From NCBI GenBank assembly GCA_047967505.1, contig CM106539.1: a stretch of 64,000 bases of DNA; one strand, written 5' to 3'. The notes under the pieces were generated by a model that made no database searches, had not been told where the DNA came from, and saw only the letters and a list, made by a program, of their open reading frames with translations. Made by a program: the position numbers and the translations under genes. Source of the stretch: Dipteris shenzhenensis (lineage: Eukaryota; Polypodiophyta; Polypodiopsida; Gleicheniales). Each line of letters opens with the position of its first letter. Positions within the stretch are counted from its first letter, which is position 1. Below are positions 1-11,208 of this stretch, one piece after another.

Positions 1-876
1 AGCGGAGGAGACGTCGAGCAGCCTGCCAATGAGAAAGCGAAGGGGTTTGCATGAAGGTACTGAGGGTGCCGACAGAGAAGCCGAGATCCAGTCGAGTGTT
101 AAGTAGCCAGAGAAGAGAACCAACAAGCTGGCGGTAGAGGGAGGCATCAGGATAAGCAGTGGACCCAGAAGCAGAGAGTTTAGAGTTGGGATCCATGGGA
201 GAAGTGATGGGCCGACAGTCAGCCATGTGGAAAGTTTCGAGGAGCTCGTGAACATAGCGTTGCTGAGAGACAAAATACCCCCTCTTAGTCTGCCAAATCT
301 CAAGACCCAAGAAAAAATGGAGGAGGCCCATATCCGTCATCTCAAATTCAGTTTGAAGAGCAACTTTAATGGCAAGGATATGATTGGTATGACTCCCAGT
401 AAGGATTAGATCATCCACATAAAGAATGATGAAGGTATGAAGCTGTCCTTCATGAAAGAGATAAAGATTGGGATCAGCCAGAGAGCGATGAAGTCCTTGG
501 CGGCAGAAGAAGGTATCAATACGCTGATTCCAGGCCCTAGGAGCTTGCTTGAGACCGTAGAGGGCCTTGCGAAGGCGACAGACCATGGAAGGAGAACGAG
601 AATTAATGAAGCCGGGTGGCTGATCCACATATACCTCTTCTTGAAGATCACCATTCAAAAATGCAAATTTGACGTCCATTTGAAAAATGGGCCACTGATG
701 GTGGGCTGCAAGAGCAAGGATCGTTCGGATGGTGCTCATCCGGGCGGTAGGTGCAAAGGTCTCCCCATAGTCGATGCCGGGTCGTTGGGCATAGCCTTTA
801 GCCACCAGCCGAGCTTTATACTTGTCGACAGAACCATCAGAGGCGTATTTTGTTTTGAATATCCACCGGACACCGA
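1..876 (-). pseudogene. Copia-A reverse transcriptase (RVT_2), partial
   Basis: Reading the minus strand leftwards gives a RVT_2-type copia reverse transcriptase. It begins GVRWIFKTKYASDGSVDKYK, then ARLVAKGYAQRPGIDYGETF, FQMDVKFAFLNGDLQEEVYV, LRKALYGLKQAPRAWNQRI, the catalytic YVDDLILTG near 400, and EFEMTDMGLLHFFLGLEIWQ near 320. The frame is largely open and the catalytic Asp pair is present. It ends in the connection region at the window edge. On the plus strand the same bases give only short meaningless frames. Confidence 0.85.
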
Positions 877-1799
877 TTACGGAACGGTGTGAGGGACGAG
901 GAACAAGGTCCCAGGTGTGGTTCCGAAGAAGAGCATGAATTTCCGCTTCCATAGCCTGTTTCCAATGAGGCTGGGCCAGAGCCTGAGGAACGGTAGTGGG
1001 CTCGCGAGTGGCGAGGATGCGAGACATAAGGGCGTAATTGACATGGAGGGGATCAGAAGAGGACGGTGGGGGGTGGTGATGAGAGCGACGAGGCCCATCA
1101 TCAGGGTGGGGTTCGGAGTAGGGATCCTCAAGATCGGAGGAGCGGAGAGTATCAATGAGCCATCGCGGAACACGTACCGAGCGGGGTTCCAAAGGAGGAG
1201 CAGACGAGGGTGGAGCCGGAGAAGGAGGCGGAGGAGAGAGAATAGGAGGTGATGTAACGGGGGACGAGGCAGGTGGAGGGAGAGAGGGCTCCGGGGCATC
1301 AGACGGATCTCCAAGAACAGGAGGAGAGCGGAGGATGGCGGAAGGACATGCTCGTCGAAAAGGACATCCCTGCTCACGGAGATAATGCGGCGGCGAGGAT
1401 CATATAGGCGATAGCCAGTGGAGACGGAGTTGTAGCCTACGAACAAGAGCTTGTGGGACTTATGATCAAGCTGTCCACGATCAGATTTAGGAATATGAAC
1501 ATAAGCATCACAGCCAAATACCCGAAAATGGGAAACATCGGGCTTAGATCCATAGTAAGCCTGATAAGGGGTCATGCCTGGGACTGCTGATGTCGGAGAG
1601 CGGTTAAGAGTATGGATTGCAGTCATCATGGCCTCGGCCCAGAGAGACTGAGGGAGTTGACTGTGAGTTAGCATGGTCCGAGCCATTTCAACGCCGGTAC
1701 GATGTTTACGTTCAACCACGCCATTATCAGAAGGGGTACCTGTGTTGGCAAATTCCCGTTTGACACCATGACTACTCAAGAACCGATCAAACTCAAGAA
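877..1799 (-). pseudogene. Copia-A integrase C-terminal half
   Basis: This continues the copia-A integrase in a shifted frame after the 34-bp duplication. It starts with HGVKREFANTGTPSDNG and VVERKHRT, which carries the catalytic Glu of the DDE triad. It then shows the plant copia integrase tail: LPQSLWAEAMMTAIHTLNR, MTPYQAYYGSKPD, HFRVFGCDAYVHIP, and SRDVLFDE. The distal part becomes Leu/Pro-rich, which suggests a further frame change before the reverse transcriptase. Confidence 0.8.
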
Positions 1800-1833
1800 C
1801 CATGACTACTCAAGAACCGATCAAACTCGAGAG
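1766..1833. repeat. 34-bp tandem duplication disrupting copia-A integrase
   Basis: Two adjacent 34-bp copies (1766-1799 and 1800-1833) share CCATGACTACTCAAGAACC and differ at only two positions near their right ends. Thirty-four is not a multiple of three, so the second copy shifts the integrase frame. The same peptide, FDRFLSSHG, appears at the end of one reading frame and the start of the next. Confidence 0.95.
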
Positions 1834-3622
1834 AGGTGAACTCACCACCCTTATCAGCACGAAGAATTTTGAGCGAGTGGTTGGATTCTTTTTCCACCAG
1901 GGCTAGCCAGGTCTGGAAACGACTGAAAGCCAGATCCTTGTGGGAAAGAAAATAGATCCAAGAATAGCGACTGAAGTCATCAACAAGGAGCATGTAGTAC
2001 GAGGCTCCCCCCAGTGACATAATCTGCATAGGGCCACATAGGTCGAGGTGAACAAGACCAAGCGAAACGGTGGCAGGGCGAGAGGCATGATGGGCGAACG
2101 GCTCGCGATGTTGTTTGCCCAATATACAAGAGGGACAGAGACCTTGGCGAGTGCCGACGTTAGGGAGGCCGAGGACAAGCTGATCACGGAAAGCACGATG
2201 GAGAGCATCAACGTGTAGATGACCAAACCTATAGTGCCAAAGGTCGCCAAGAGAGGTTCCTGTAAGGGAGGGAAGGGCGACAAGCTTGTAGATACCATTA
2301 GTAGAATGGCCGGTCCAAACCGGCAGTCCGGTAGCACGATCGCGGATGGTAACAGAGGCCGCTTCAAACTCAACCTTCATATTGTTTTGACAAATCTGAT
2401 GAACCGAAAGGAGATGAAAACCGAGAGACGGAACATAAAGAACACGAGAAGAGTGTTTACCCCCTTTGCCATCAGGAATAATATCAAGAGAGCCCTCTGA
2501 ATGAACAGGAATAGAGTGCTTGTCGCCGATGCAGACACGACCAAAATGAGGGATGAGATCCTGGAGCAGCGAGGAGGAGGGGGTCATATGCCGAGAGGCC
2601 CCACTATCAACGATCCATTCACGAGCATCGGAACTATGGAGAGCCAATGACTCTACTGCAGGAAGGGGTACCGAATTCAAGAGCTCAAGGTGAACAAATG
2701 CAGGAGTGGGGGTAAGGGAGGCATCAGCCGCAGCGGCCAGGGGTGCGTCAGCTCGTTTGTGTTTGCGGTAGGGACAATTGCGCCAATAATGGCCAGGAGT
2801 GCCACAGTGATTGCAATTACCTTTGGGAGCAGGACGGTCACTGGAGGGATCTGAAGAAGATGAGTTAGTGGCAGAGGACGGGGCATTCTTGGATCGAGGT
2901 TTGGGACGGTGGGCCACAAGAGCCTCAGAAGAACCATCAGAGGTTTTAATGAATTGTTCCTCCTGATCCATCATCATGGGGACAAGTTCCTCCCAAGTGA
3001 TGGTGCTGAGGCGGCCAGAGGTAATAAGAGAAGAATAGAATGCTGCATATCGACTGTCAGTAATAACATGAGATAAGAGAGTAATAGCCATATCTTCGGA
3101 GGAGATAGCCTTGCCTGCATGGAGGATGTCCTGATGCATGCTCTGCATTTTATTGATGTGGTCCCGTATGGAAGGGGAAGTAGCCGGATCGAGGCGACGA
3201 AGCTGAACTTCCAAGGAGATACGTTTCATGGGAGTGACGCGAAGATACATGCCATCAAGAAATTCCCAAATAGCACGTGCAGAAGTAAGGTGCTTGATAT
3301 GATTGAGAACCCCTGGTTGACAATTGAGAAAGATGAACGAGCGTACACGAGCATTCAATTTGTCCCAGATAAGAGAAGCATGTGGCTCCTCCTCAGGAGA
3401 CGGACGAGGGATCCCGGGATCAACAAACTCAGCAAGATCATAAGATTCCAATACAGACGCCATCTGAATTTTCCAAAGGGAATAGTTGGTCCCATCTAAC
3501 TGCCGAGCATCTGGAAATGTAGGAAGAGTGGGGATGCGTACAGGCTTGTCAGACTCTTGAAAGAAACTGGACATAGGGGGAACGCGAAGATCCGGAGTAG
3601 AATCCTTTGTTTCATCAGCCAT
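1800..3622 (-). pseudogene. Copia-A gag, protease and integrase N-terminal half
   Basis: Start chosen at the ATG giving MADETKDS; an upstream in-frame ATG at 3652 would add ten residues. The N-terminal part resembles copia gag (the DGTNYSLWKIQM segment, then a UBN2-like region). A CCHC zinc knuckle CNHCGTPGHYWRNC is intact. The aspartic protease motif WIVDSGASRHMT follows, then the GAG-pre-integrase segment (LWHYRFGHLH, CILGKQHREPF) and the integrase core with Asp residues in LVHLDLCGPM and LRADKGGEF. The frame is lost at the second copy of a 34-bp tandem duplication near 1800, so the polyprotein is split. Enzyme roles (particle protein, maturation protease, DNA integration) come from family knowledge. 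Confidence 0.85.
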
Positions 3623-3836
3623 AACTGAAACCAGGGAGTGGACAGCAACCAAGGGCTGAAGAGAACGGGGCTGGTGAACAGATCAAAGTCTAGAACAGGG
3701 CTGCCGACAAGCAGCAAAAAAAAAATATAGGGGGAAGAAGAGAGCTCTGTAGTCAGCGGGAAAGAGAGTTGCTGACGAGGACAAGCTTCTTCAACTTCAT
3801 CAATACAGGAGTTCCAAGATCAGAGAGTATTCTGGT

Positions 3837-3848
3837 GCTCTGATACCA
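3837..3848 (-). promoter_or_regulatory. Copia-A primer binding site (initiator tRNA-Met)
   Basis: The minus strand reads TGGTATCAGAGC, the standard plant copia primer site complementary to the 3' end of initiator tRNA-Met. It lies about 215 bp upstream of the gag start at 3622, as expected, and fixes the LTR/internal junction at about 3849. Confidence 0.9.
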
Positions 3849-4320
3849 TATTAAAAATGGCAGCGGAAGATGCAAACAAACTGAAGCTACAGAACCACAC
3901 AGAGAACACTAGAGATAACAAGATGTGCCACAAACAGATCTGCTGTAACTCAGCCCATAAACCAGGGCAGCAACTGAAATACAAGGTATCCTGAACAGGA
4001 TAAGAAACAGGAGCTGCAGGAGGGGCTAAACTGAAGCAGAGGAAAGGGGGCACAAGGAGGCTGCAGAAGGGGCTGAACTGAAGCAGAAGAAAGGGGCACA
4101 AGGAGGTTGCAGCCTGAGAGCACGGAGGCTGGAAAAGCCTGAAGCGAAGAGGCAGGGGGCTGGGAGCGAAGAGGCTAGAGGAGCCTGAACCGAGGAGGCA
4201 GGAGCCTAGAAATGAGGAGGCTGAAGGAGCCTGGGCGAAGAGGCAGGAACCTTGGAACGAGGGGAACTGTAGAAGCCTGGAGCGAGGAGGCAGGAGCCCC
4301 GAAGAGGAGGGATCAGCTGA

Positions 4321-4737
4321 ATCCCTACTAGCACGACTACGTGTGAGAAATGGCGCACGTACTAACCAAATATGCATGTGGACTTATCTGTTGGAGATTA
4401 AACTTTGCACAGCTCTTAGGTTACCGTAGACGTACATCCACGCAAGATTTGGTGCCCAACTGATTTGGTATGCGCCACGTGGAAGGTACAATGCATACAT
4501 TTTTGCAATCCCTACTAGCACGACTACGTATGAGCTATGGCGCATGTACTAAGGAAATACGCGTGTGGACTTATCTGTTGGAAATGAAACTTCGCACGAC
4601 TCTTAGGCTACCATAGACGTACATCCACGCAAGATTTGGTGCCCAACTGATTTGGTATGCGCCACATGGAAGGACAGTTGCGTACATTTTTACAATCCCT
4701 ACTAGCACTCGTGACTACGTATGAAAAATGGCGCGAG
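4321..4737. repeat. 187-bp tandem repeat inside the copia-A LTR region
   Basis: Two full units (from 4321 and from 4508) and a third partial unit (from 4695) begin ATCCCTACTAGCACGACTACG. They share GGACTTATCTGTTGGA and CACGCAAGATTTGGTGCCCA. The period is 187 bp at both steps and the units differ by scattered substitutions. Confidence 0.9.
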
Positions 4738-4855
4738 CGTGGGCAGCCAACAGAACAGCTGAGGGGAGGCTCCGATGGGGATGGCCAGGAGCAGGCTGAA
4801 GACGAGCCTTGAGGAGCTGCTGGAAGAAGTGATAGAGATGAGGAAGGGGGGAAGA

Positions 4856-4866
4856 CCCTTTTATAG
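4856..4866 (-). promoter_or_regulatory. Candidate TATA box of copia-A LTR
   Basis: The minus strand reads CTATAAAAGGG in a GC-rich setting, directly downstream of the GGTCGGCC repeat block. It is correctly oriented to drive transcription towards the primer site and gag. Confidence 0.6.
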
Positions 4867-4876
4867 GGAAGGCCAG

Positions 4877-5456
4877 GAGGGTCGGCCAGATGGCCTAGAC
4901 CGACCAGCCTGGTCGGTCAGCCAACTGGGCCGACCAGCTGGTCGGCCAGAGCCTGGTCGGCCCAGGGGCTGGTCGGCCAGCCCTCTGGCCCCCCTGCTGC
5001 GTGGGAGCTGGTCAGCCAGCCAACCCTGGAGATGTCAGTCTCAACACCAAGGACTCAGCATCCAAGGCGTCCAAGAGACTGGTGCTTCCTAAGGCTGAGC
5101 ACTGATCGGCCTAGGAGTAGTAGGCTCATGGAAGGGGCATGTGACGCATGAGGTAACCTTTTAGGGCATATTGCCTGTGACCCCATCCGGGGGCCCAGAG
5201 ATATTCGTTTTGTGGTATAATTATGCCCTGACTATGGGCAAACACCTGGAGAAGGGAGATCCTTTTTTGTGTTTATTTTTAAAGGCTGTTTGCCCTGTTT
5301 TGGAGCAACGGAAGCTGCAAGGGGCTGTGCAGGAGCAATCCCCATAGGCAAGGAAAGGACCTTACTCCTGGGCCTGTCGGCCAGAAGCAGGTCAGCCAGC
5401 AGAGTAGCCTGGTCAGCTGTCTGGTTGGCCAGCAGACCACGAGGTCGGTCACAACA
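4877..5456. repeat. GGTCGGCC/GGTCAGCC repeat clusters in putative U3
   Basis: Short variants of GGTCGGCCAG and CTGGTCGGTCAG recur densely at 4877-5020 and again at 5368-5455, in both orientations (GACCGACCAG, GGTCGGTCAG). They sit upstream of the TATA box on the minus strand, so they could act as LTR enhancer repeats. That function is inference. Confidence 0.7.
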
Positions 5457-7763
5457 GGGAACAGATCTGCCCCTAAATAATTTCAGTCTACAGCCACTGG
5501 CTGTTCTTCTCCTGCCTACCCTAGTCTACCTAAACCTCTCCCCGAAGCATGACCTTGGAACCGTCTGCCAAAAGACATGGATTGTCATCTAGGATCCTGC
5601 TGAACTTTGGTAAACACTGAACAACTTCATCGACGCTAACTACATAGCTGCCATTCTTGATTGCAATGCAGTTGACCTTGAGGGGACCATGTTTGTGATG
5701 ATGGTGAGAGACATGACTTCAGACACCTTTTTTCCCCACTAGACTGAGTAGACCACCATAACATCCACCTGCTGATGTCTCTAGATACAGTTTCTGCGTC
5801 TGACTCTAGAATACTTGGCTGATGCATTACAAAGTCAGAGTCCCTTTCTGCTAAAGGACCGAAACTCAAACATACAACTCAATGCCATTCTCAAATCATT
5901 GAGCTTAGGCTCCTCATCTAGATGCAGCTAGATGACAAATTAATTGAAGCCCTTGGCATTCTCCTACTCCACCAAAGTGCATTGGTGCAAGCAGACATGG
6001 GCCATTGGCATCCTTGCCGACAGCTTGAAAAAGGCTTAACTAACCATAAGACATCAGAATTTTGGTTATACGCTGGAGACCAATTCGTCTATAAATATTA
6101 GTGGAGTGGGACGGATGGTGGGGCATAGACTTGTGGCTGTCGTTCAAAATCTTGTCCTGCCTCCGCATTCACTCCTCTGCTTGGGCTATGCATTACCGTT
6201 CTTATTATGGTTTTTCCTGGGCAGCTAGCTTCCTGCCAAAGATTCCCCTGCTAGAGTTGTCACAGCAAGTGCTGCATTATTGCATCATGTTCTCAAAGGC
6301 TAGGGCCAAAGGTTTCGTAAATCTTACTGGCGGATCTCGTGGCTGCTCAGGTGAGAGCAGACAAAACAAAAAAGCAACAAATGCATATGCTGGCAAACTT
6401 CTTAAGAAAGTATTATACAAAAATAACCAGAACAAAAAACAGTCTTGCTTCGATAGAGAATCCATGCAGCCGGAAGACAGAGCCAAGGCCCGCCACAGGG
6501 ACAGAGCAGATAGATCTGAGAGTCGAAAAGAATCCGCTCTATCTCCAGGCCCTTCAAAACAACACGAGCAGGGGATACAGTCAGAGGACGAGGGCCAGAT
6601 TCGGTCAAGCGCTCCCGCTTGTACAAGGGGCAAACAAGATGGAATGGTCAGGGCAGTCTTCAGGCAGCCAGGTAAAGCTAACAAGTCCAGCCTGGACAGC
6701 TACCTTCCAGTTGTCCATAAAAAAACATATTTCATCTTGATTCTTGATACTTGAAACGTATCATGCCTCCAACAGTCTCAGACACATAACAGATACTCAT
6801 GCTTGATGAAAGAACAAAGAGAGCTTAGGGATTAATATTCAGCATGCCCACTTTGGTATGAGTACAGAGGCCTTGCAAGCTGAATACTAACTGTTCAAAC
6901 TACTTGTCAGGCAAGGAGCCAGGAGGAGGACATATGTTTCATCCGATGTATTCTTGTCTACTGCATCAACTCCTAGCACGTAAGACATATTCCTCCTCAT
7001 GTTTGTCACAGATGTATACCTTAAAGGGAATCCTTGCTTCATCTCTTCAAGCAACCCTATCACTCGTGACTTTCTGTTTCTACTACAGCAGCATCTCCGA
7101 GCCAGATTTCCTGCTTGCTTTGGCAAGCTCTTTTGGCTATTTGGAATTTATCCACGGAGGCATGAGTTTGATCTTTTCTTCACTTGGGTTGGATATGAAC
7201 TCTGTGGAAAGACAAAAATCATAGTCTTTGGGGATTCCAATTTTTCCAAATTTCACTATTTCCAGATATCACTCAGGCAGTCTTTTTATGATTGTCTCGG
7301 TGCACACAAATACATTCCTCTGTCTACTTGTCTTATATTGAAATCCTTTGATGTTTGTAATTGCATGTTCCTCTTTGAGAACTGCTTCTTGATATATAAA
7401 CAAACATGGATTTCAACAGCCAAAAAAAAAAAGGTCTCCCCCCCTGAAATGTGAAAGAGTGGACCCAAATTTTAACATCTCACGTGTCGTTAGGTAATCA
7501 GAACATTAGCGTAAATATTACAGGATCATTCTTTTAAGAGTCTCATGCTGCACAGGCTATGTAATGTCACAAAAGGGCGTGAAGCTGCCCTTGCACAGCA
7601 AATTATCAACTCACAAACCAAAAAAGAAATAATAGAACCATTAGCAGTAGATAGATTACTTCATGGTGCATTTGACACATACAAATATAGCAATTGAAGG
7701 CCCATTGAATGCTCGTTCTTAACAAGATTTGAGAAACAAATTCTGCCAAATCCTATTCCCATC
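5457..7763. other. Non-coding stretch between copia-A and the ABC transporter exon
   Basis: No convincing coding region was found on either strand. Reading frames of 60-217 codons occur (for example 6101-6754 plus) but overlap each other on both strands and show no recognisable motifs. If the ABC transporter exon at 8077-8661 is real, this may be part of its first intron, since transcription runs leftwards through it. Confidence 0.5.
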
Positions 7764-7905
7764 TAACTGTGGTAATAAGACGATTTTGCTAATATGTATA
7801 AGCCCATAAATTTTGAGCAGTAGTCCAACTTGTCTAACTGTGGTAATAAGACGAGTTTGCTAACATAAATAAGCCCATAAATTTTGAGCAGTAGTCCAAC
7901 TTGGC
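7764..7905. repeat. 71-bp tandem duplication
   Basis: Two adjacent copies begin TAACTGTGGTAATAAGACGA at 7764 and 7835 and share AAGCCCATAAATTTTGAGCA. They differ at a few positions in the middle. Confidence 0.9.
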
Positions 7906-8076
7906 AAGCTTCCTATAACAGAACAGGGCACCCAAATCCGCTTAAAACGTTTTTGGCGTACGCAGAAGCTTTGAGGCAGACTTGAAGGTCAACGAAACGA
8001 CTTATTACAATGTTTCACATTCCTTAAATCCCGCAGGATAAATTTTCCTACCACCAGGTGAGTAGAAACGACGTAC

Positions 8077-8661
8077 AGCTGCCACAATCAATGCGAGGAA
8101 TGCGATACCAACAACGAGCCTGTCGGGTGCAACCAGAAGCCATAGACGTTGCATTGCGGACGCAAAAGATATCTTCTGTTGCTCATCTTGAATAACGTCG
8201 TTCACTTTCCACCAACTGCCACCTGGTAGCACGGACCTGATGCTCGTCCAGATTTCCAACAGCTGTTGAAAGGAGAACTCTTTGCGGTGATGGGTTGTCA
8301 CAGAACCGTTCCCTTTAGAGGAAGCATCGGGCAATTTCGAATGGACCTGCTCCAGGCTACCAATGACCCCGGAATCCGAGGACGGTGGAAATGCGCCATT
8401 GCCGACATTACAGGGGCGAAAGGAGCCAAAGCGTTTGCATTGAAAAGAGGAAAATTTGAGGAAGGAGTCAAGGTTGCTGAGGGAAGGAGGGGTGAAAGCG
8501 AGGAGGACGAGTCTGCGGGCACAATTTCCGGCAGGGAAAGGATCGATGGAGGAGGGAAATGGATGTGGGCAATGCAAACCAAAACGAGAACTTAGCTCAG
8601 GGGTCCAACAAATGAGGTGATGGTGGCGGGAACCCATAGAGGGTGCAGAGGCAGGCAACAT
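8077..8661 (-). CDS. ABCB26: ABCB26/TAP1-like chloroplast ABC transporter, first exon
   Basis: The open frame from the ATG at 8661 encodes about 195 residues up to a candidate splice donor (GTACGT beginning at 8076). The first ~100 residues are rich in Ser, Pro and Arg with few acidic residues, as in a plastid transit peptide. The conserved part is near the end: a segment containing IRSVLPGGSWWKVND, then LWLLVAPDRLVVGIAFLALI, the first transmembrane helix of a half-size ABCB transporter. This matches my recollection of plant ABCB26 (antigen-peptide-transporter-like, chloroplast). Beyond the donor the open frame runs only 22 codons and loses similarity, which supports an intron. No second exon was found to the left within the window, so the ATPase domain is not visible. 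Identification is by eye. Confidence 0.6.
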
Positions 8662-8879
8662 TCTTCATTAGAGCTGACTGATGGGGAGCAAGGCAACGGG
8701 CATCATGCAAAAGGAAAGCAAGAAGATGGGTTCCTCTTAGAATAGGTCTGTTTGATGTATGATTGTGAATGTGAGGAGTGATTTTTTTTGCTTGGATGAG
8801 AAGAAGGGGAGCAGAGAGCCAAAAGGGACGAGGAAAGCGTGCCTTAACACCAAAAGCCTTGTCCCTACCACCTTCTTGT

Positions 8880-9915
8880 CCTTACACACACACACACCAC
8901 CTCCACATAGGCATATGCCATTTGACTCCACACGTACACAAACCTCAAGGTAGTTACCCACCATCTTGTGCCCACCCCCCACGCACTAGGTGGTGGACAA
9001 CACATCTATTAAAAAAGGAAGTACTGCTGACAAGCAAGCATGATCGCCCGCTTGGTTACGCTTCCTACTGACAGGTGCAAAGTTTGAATCCCTTTGCCAA
9101 GAGGCTCCTTCAGCTCATGGGCAACGAATCACGTGGGTGCATTTGGCGGCCACATCAAGGCACGCCCACACACCACCTCCGCATTGGATAGCACCCACAA
9201 ATGCCATTTGACTCCATAGATAACACCCCTCCACGAGGGCAGAATCTCCATGCAAGTACACACCACCCAGTGCCCGTCTACGTTAGAGCAGGGGCATGCA
9301 CTGTGTGGTTACACACTAAGTGGACAACAAATTTAAAAACATGAAGTAATAATGAAAAGCAAGCATGATGGCCTAGTTGGTTACACATCCTACCTTTAGG
9401 GTTGAACAAGACCCAAATAAAGTCAAGTTAGAGAGCCATGTAATGGGCGACTATTCCCCATGGTTCGAAGAGCACAACTACTATCACTCCTCCTCCGCAG
9501 AAGCTTGACCCTATCTTTAAGCGCAGTGGAATGGAGACGTGTAGAAGTTAAAGTCCCTAGGATTTGGTGCGTGCAAGGTCCAAATCTCTTTGTCAGCCCA
9601 AATTATGGATAGGCAGGGGATAGGCAAGTTGAGGCTACTCAAGCTCATAGGTGCTCCCCATTTTCTGCAAAACATGTGGTGGCCAAATCAGAGCACGCCT
9701 ACACACCCTCCACATTGGCTAGCGGAAAATAGGTTTTTAAAAAACGAAGTAATAATGACAAGCAAGCATGATGGCCTGCTTGGTCACACTTCCTATTAGC
9801 GGGTGCAAGGTTAAAATCCATTTGTCAACCCACATTACAGATGGGTAGGAGATAGGTAGGGGCAATGCATCAAGTGGGTACACGTGGTGGCCACATCAGG
9901 GCATACCCCTTCTCT
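8880..9915. repeat. Cluster of tRNA-like (SINE-like) repeats
   Basis: Three related segments start near 9005, 9332 and 9735, with the core GCAAGCATGATGGCCT-TTGGT. The second reads TGGCCTAGTTGG at about 9370, a perfect match to the Pol III A-box consensus. About 30 bp downstream the first reads AGTTTGAATCC, close to a B box. The first and third continue into a shared tail (GGCCACATCA, GGCACGCCC). A tail fragment without the head lies at 9576-9720, and a segment with CACCACCTCC and GCCATTTGACTCCA occurs at ~8900 and ~9170. The A-box/B-box spacing and shared tail suggest a tRNA-derived SINE. None of the copies is an intact tRNA gene. Confidence 0.5.
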
Positions 9916-11208
9916 CACATGGGTGGGCACCGGTATGTAAACACCCTCAAGGCACCCTCAAAGGAAGGGTTGAGTCTCTACCATCCAATCAATCACAATT
10001 TCTTCACCTAAACCCCAACTTGATGTCCTCCTTAGGGCATTCACTCTCTAAAAGCCCATAAACTATGTGCAAGCAAGTACACATCTAAAATGCGCCTAAA
10101 GTTAAAATTTTACATTTTTTGTCATTATTGTTTACCCATCTTCCATATGCACACATTAAAGCCCACTTTGTATGTGCACATAACTAAATTGCATCAACTA
10201 AGTATTGTGCTAATCCACTCCTGTCTGCACAAGGACTGTAAGCCCCCTATTTCAATCAGCCCCTTCCATTAACAATTGTGCTATGTTACATTTTCTTTAA
10301 AGTGACCACCCCAGGATGTCCTCCAACTAGTGATGATTGAAAAGTTCAGATAGCTTTCCTAATTCTCTATGATGGCACCATTAAAAAATCCCATTTTCCT
10401 CAAAATGTTGACATGGCCGCTACCCTCCACAATAGTGAATGGGTAGTGGCAGAAGAAGCAAGCCTGAATCTCACTTTCTTGGCCTATCGATTGGTTATCG
10501 AAATCAAGGAGATTCCTACCATTCCGTATCTCATCCATCCCCTTGCGATCATTGCCCTCTAAGTCGAGGGAGCCATGGGGGGGGCACGTGGGCATGGTAG
10601 GAAGTGGCTTATGGAAATTTCATCCTTTCCTTTAGCTTGCTCCATTGGAAATGTTTTCTTCCCCTTGAGGTCATCCTTTAAGACTTGACTTCCTAGCTCT
10701 TTTTTGTGAATTATCCTGATTTTGCATGTCTTTGCTTCGTTTCTTCTTTCTTTTATGTTTTGATCATCACCTTTCTTATGGAGAAAAATAGGAAGATGAA
10801 GAATTTCAATGCTCCAAGGCACTTTTTGCCCTCTTGTGAATCTAATGGGATCCACATGAGATGTCTACCCTTCACATCCCTTACAATGTTTCCATTCATC
10901 CATAGATTGCAATCATTAATGCCTAGTTTTACTATTTACTAGGTGACCGTGATGGCCAAGGGGCATGCAACTCACAAAGCCATACAACGCAACTGTATGT
11001 ATAAGAACAAGTATATGTCTTGGCATGTGTCTCAAAATTAACATCATAAAGTAGTCTTCTTGTATGTTCAAGTCAATTCCAATCATAAGAACATGATACT
11101 GTATTAGCATATGTGTGTGTTAGCAAGTGCATCTATGTCTATGTGAATGTATATATGTGTACGTGAATTTTTATACATAGGCATCAATGTAAATATGTGT
11201 ATATGTAG
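9916..11208. other. Unassigned intergenic DNA
   Basis: AT-rich sequence with short reading frames of 60-98 codons only. None shows a recognisable motif and several overlap on opposite strands. I see nothing to annotate. Confidence 0.5.

Larger units (their letters stand above)
1..5456 (-). mobile_element. Copia-A, Ty1/copia LTR retrotransposon, cut by the left window edge
   Basis: From right to left the minus strand shows an LTR, a tRNA-Met primer site, gag with a zinc knuckle, a DSG protease, an integrase and the front half of a copia-type reverse transcriptase. That order (integrase before reverse transcriptase) defines Ty1/copia. The RNase H domain and 3' LTR lie beyond position 1, so the element is incomplete only because of the window. 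Reading frames are mostly open but contain a frameshifting duplication in the integrase, so this copy is not autonomous. The right boundary is approximate: I placed it at the ACAACA before 5457, which reads TGTTGT on the element strand, and could not confirm a target duplication. Confidence 0.85.
3849..5456 (-). repeat. Copia-A 5' LTR (outer boundary approximate)
   Basis: This is inferred from the primer site at its left edge. In element orientation it holds a U3-like block of GGTCGGCC-type repeats, a TATA box at 4856-4866, tandem 187-bp units at 4321-4737 and a purine/pyrimidine-asymmetric minisatellite at about 4020-4310 (variants of GGAGGCAGGAGCC on the plus strand). About 1.6 kb is long for a copia LTR, so part of this could be untranslated leader or older flanking DNA. 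Comparison with the 3' LTR outside the window would settle it. Confidence 0.55.

Noticed and set aside
3820-4377. 185-codon minus-strand frame
   Set aside because: Lies across the primer site and LTR; Ser/Leu/Phe-rich with repeated AG-rich modules, no gene.
6101-6754. 217-codon plus-strand frame
   Set aside because: Overlapped by equally long frames on the minus strand (6277-6684) and without family motifs; no evidence of a gene.
8055-8064. CAGGTGAGTA, a perfect plus-strand splice donor
   Set aside because: No plus-strand exon precedes it; it lies in the minus-strand sequence just after the likely exon end.
8266-8982. Frames on the plus strand and at 8737-8982 overlapping the ABC transporter exon
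   Set aside because: They lack motifs and are shadows of the minus-strand exon or of a CA-rich repeat.
9005-9100. Functional tRNA gene
   Set aside because: A-box and B-box-like sequences exist but no cloverleaf with acceptor stem could be formed; treated as SINE-like repeat.
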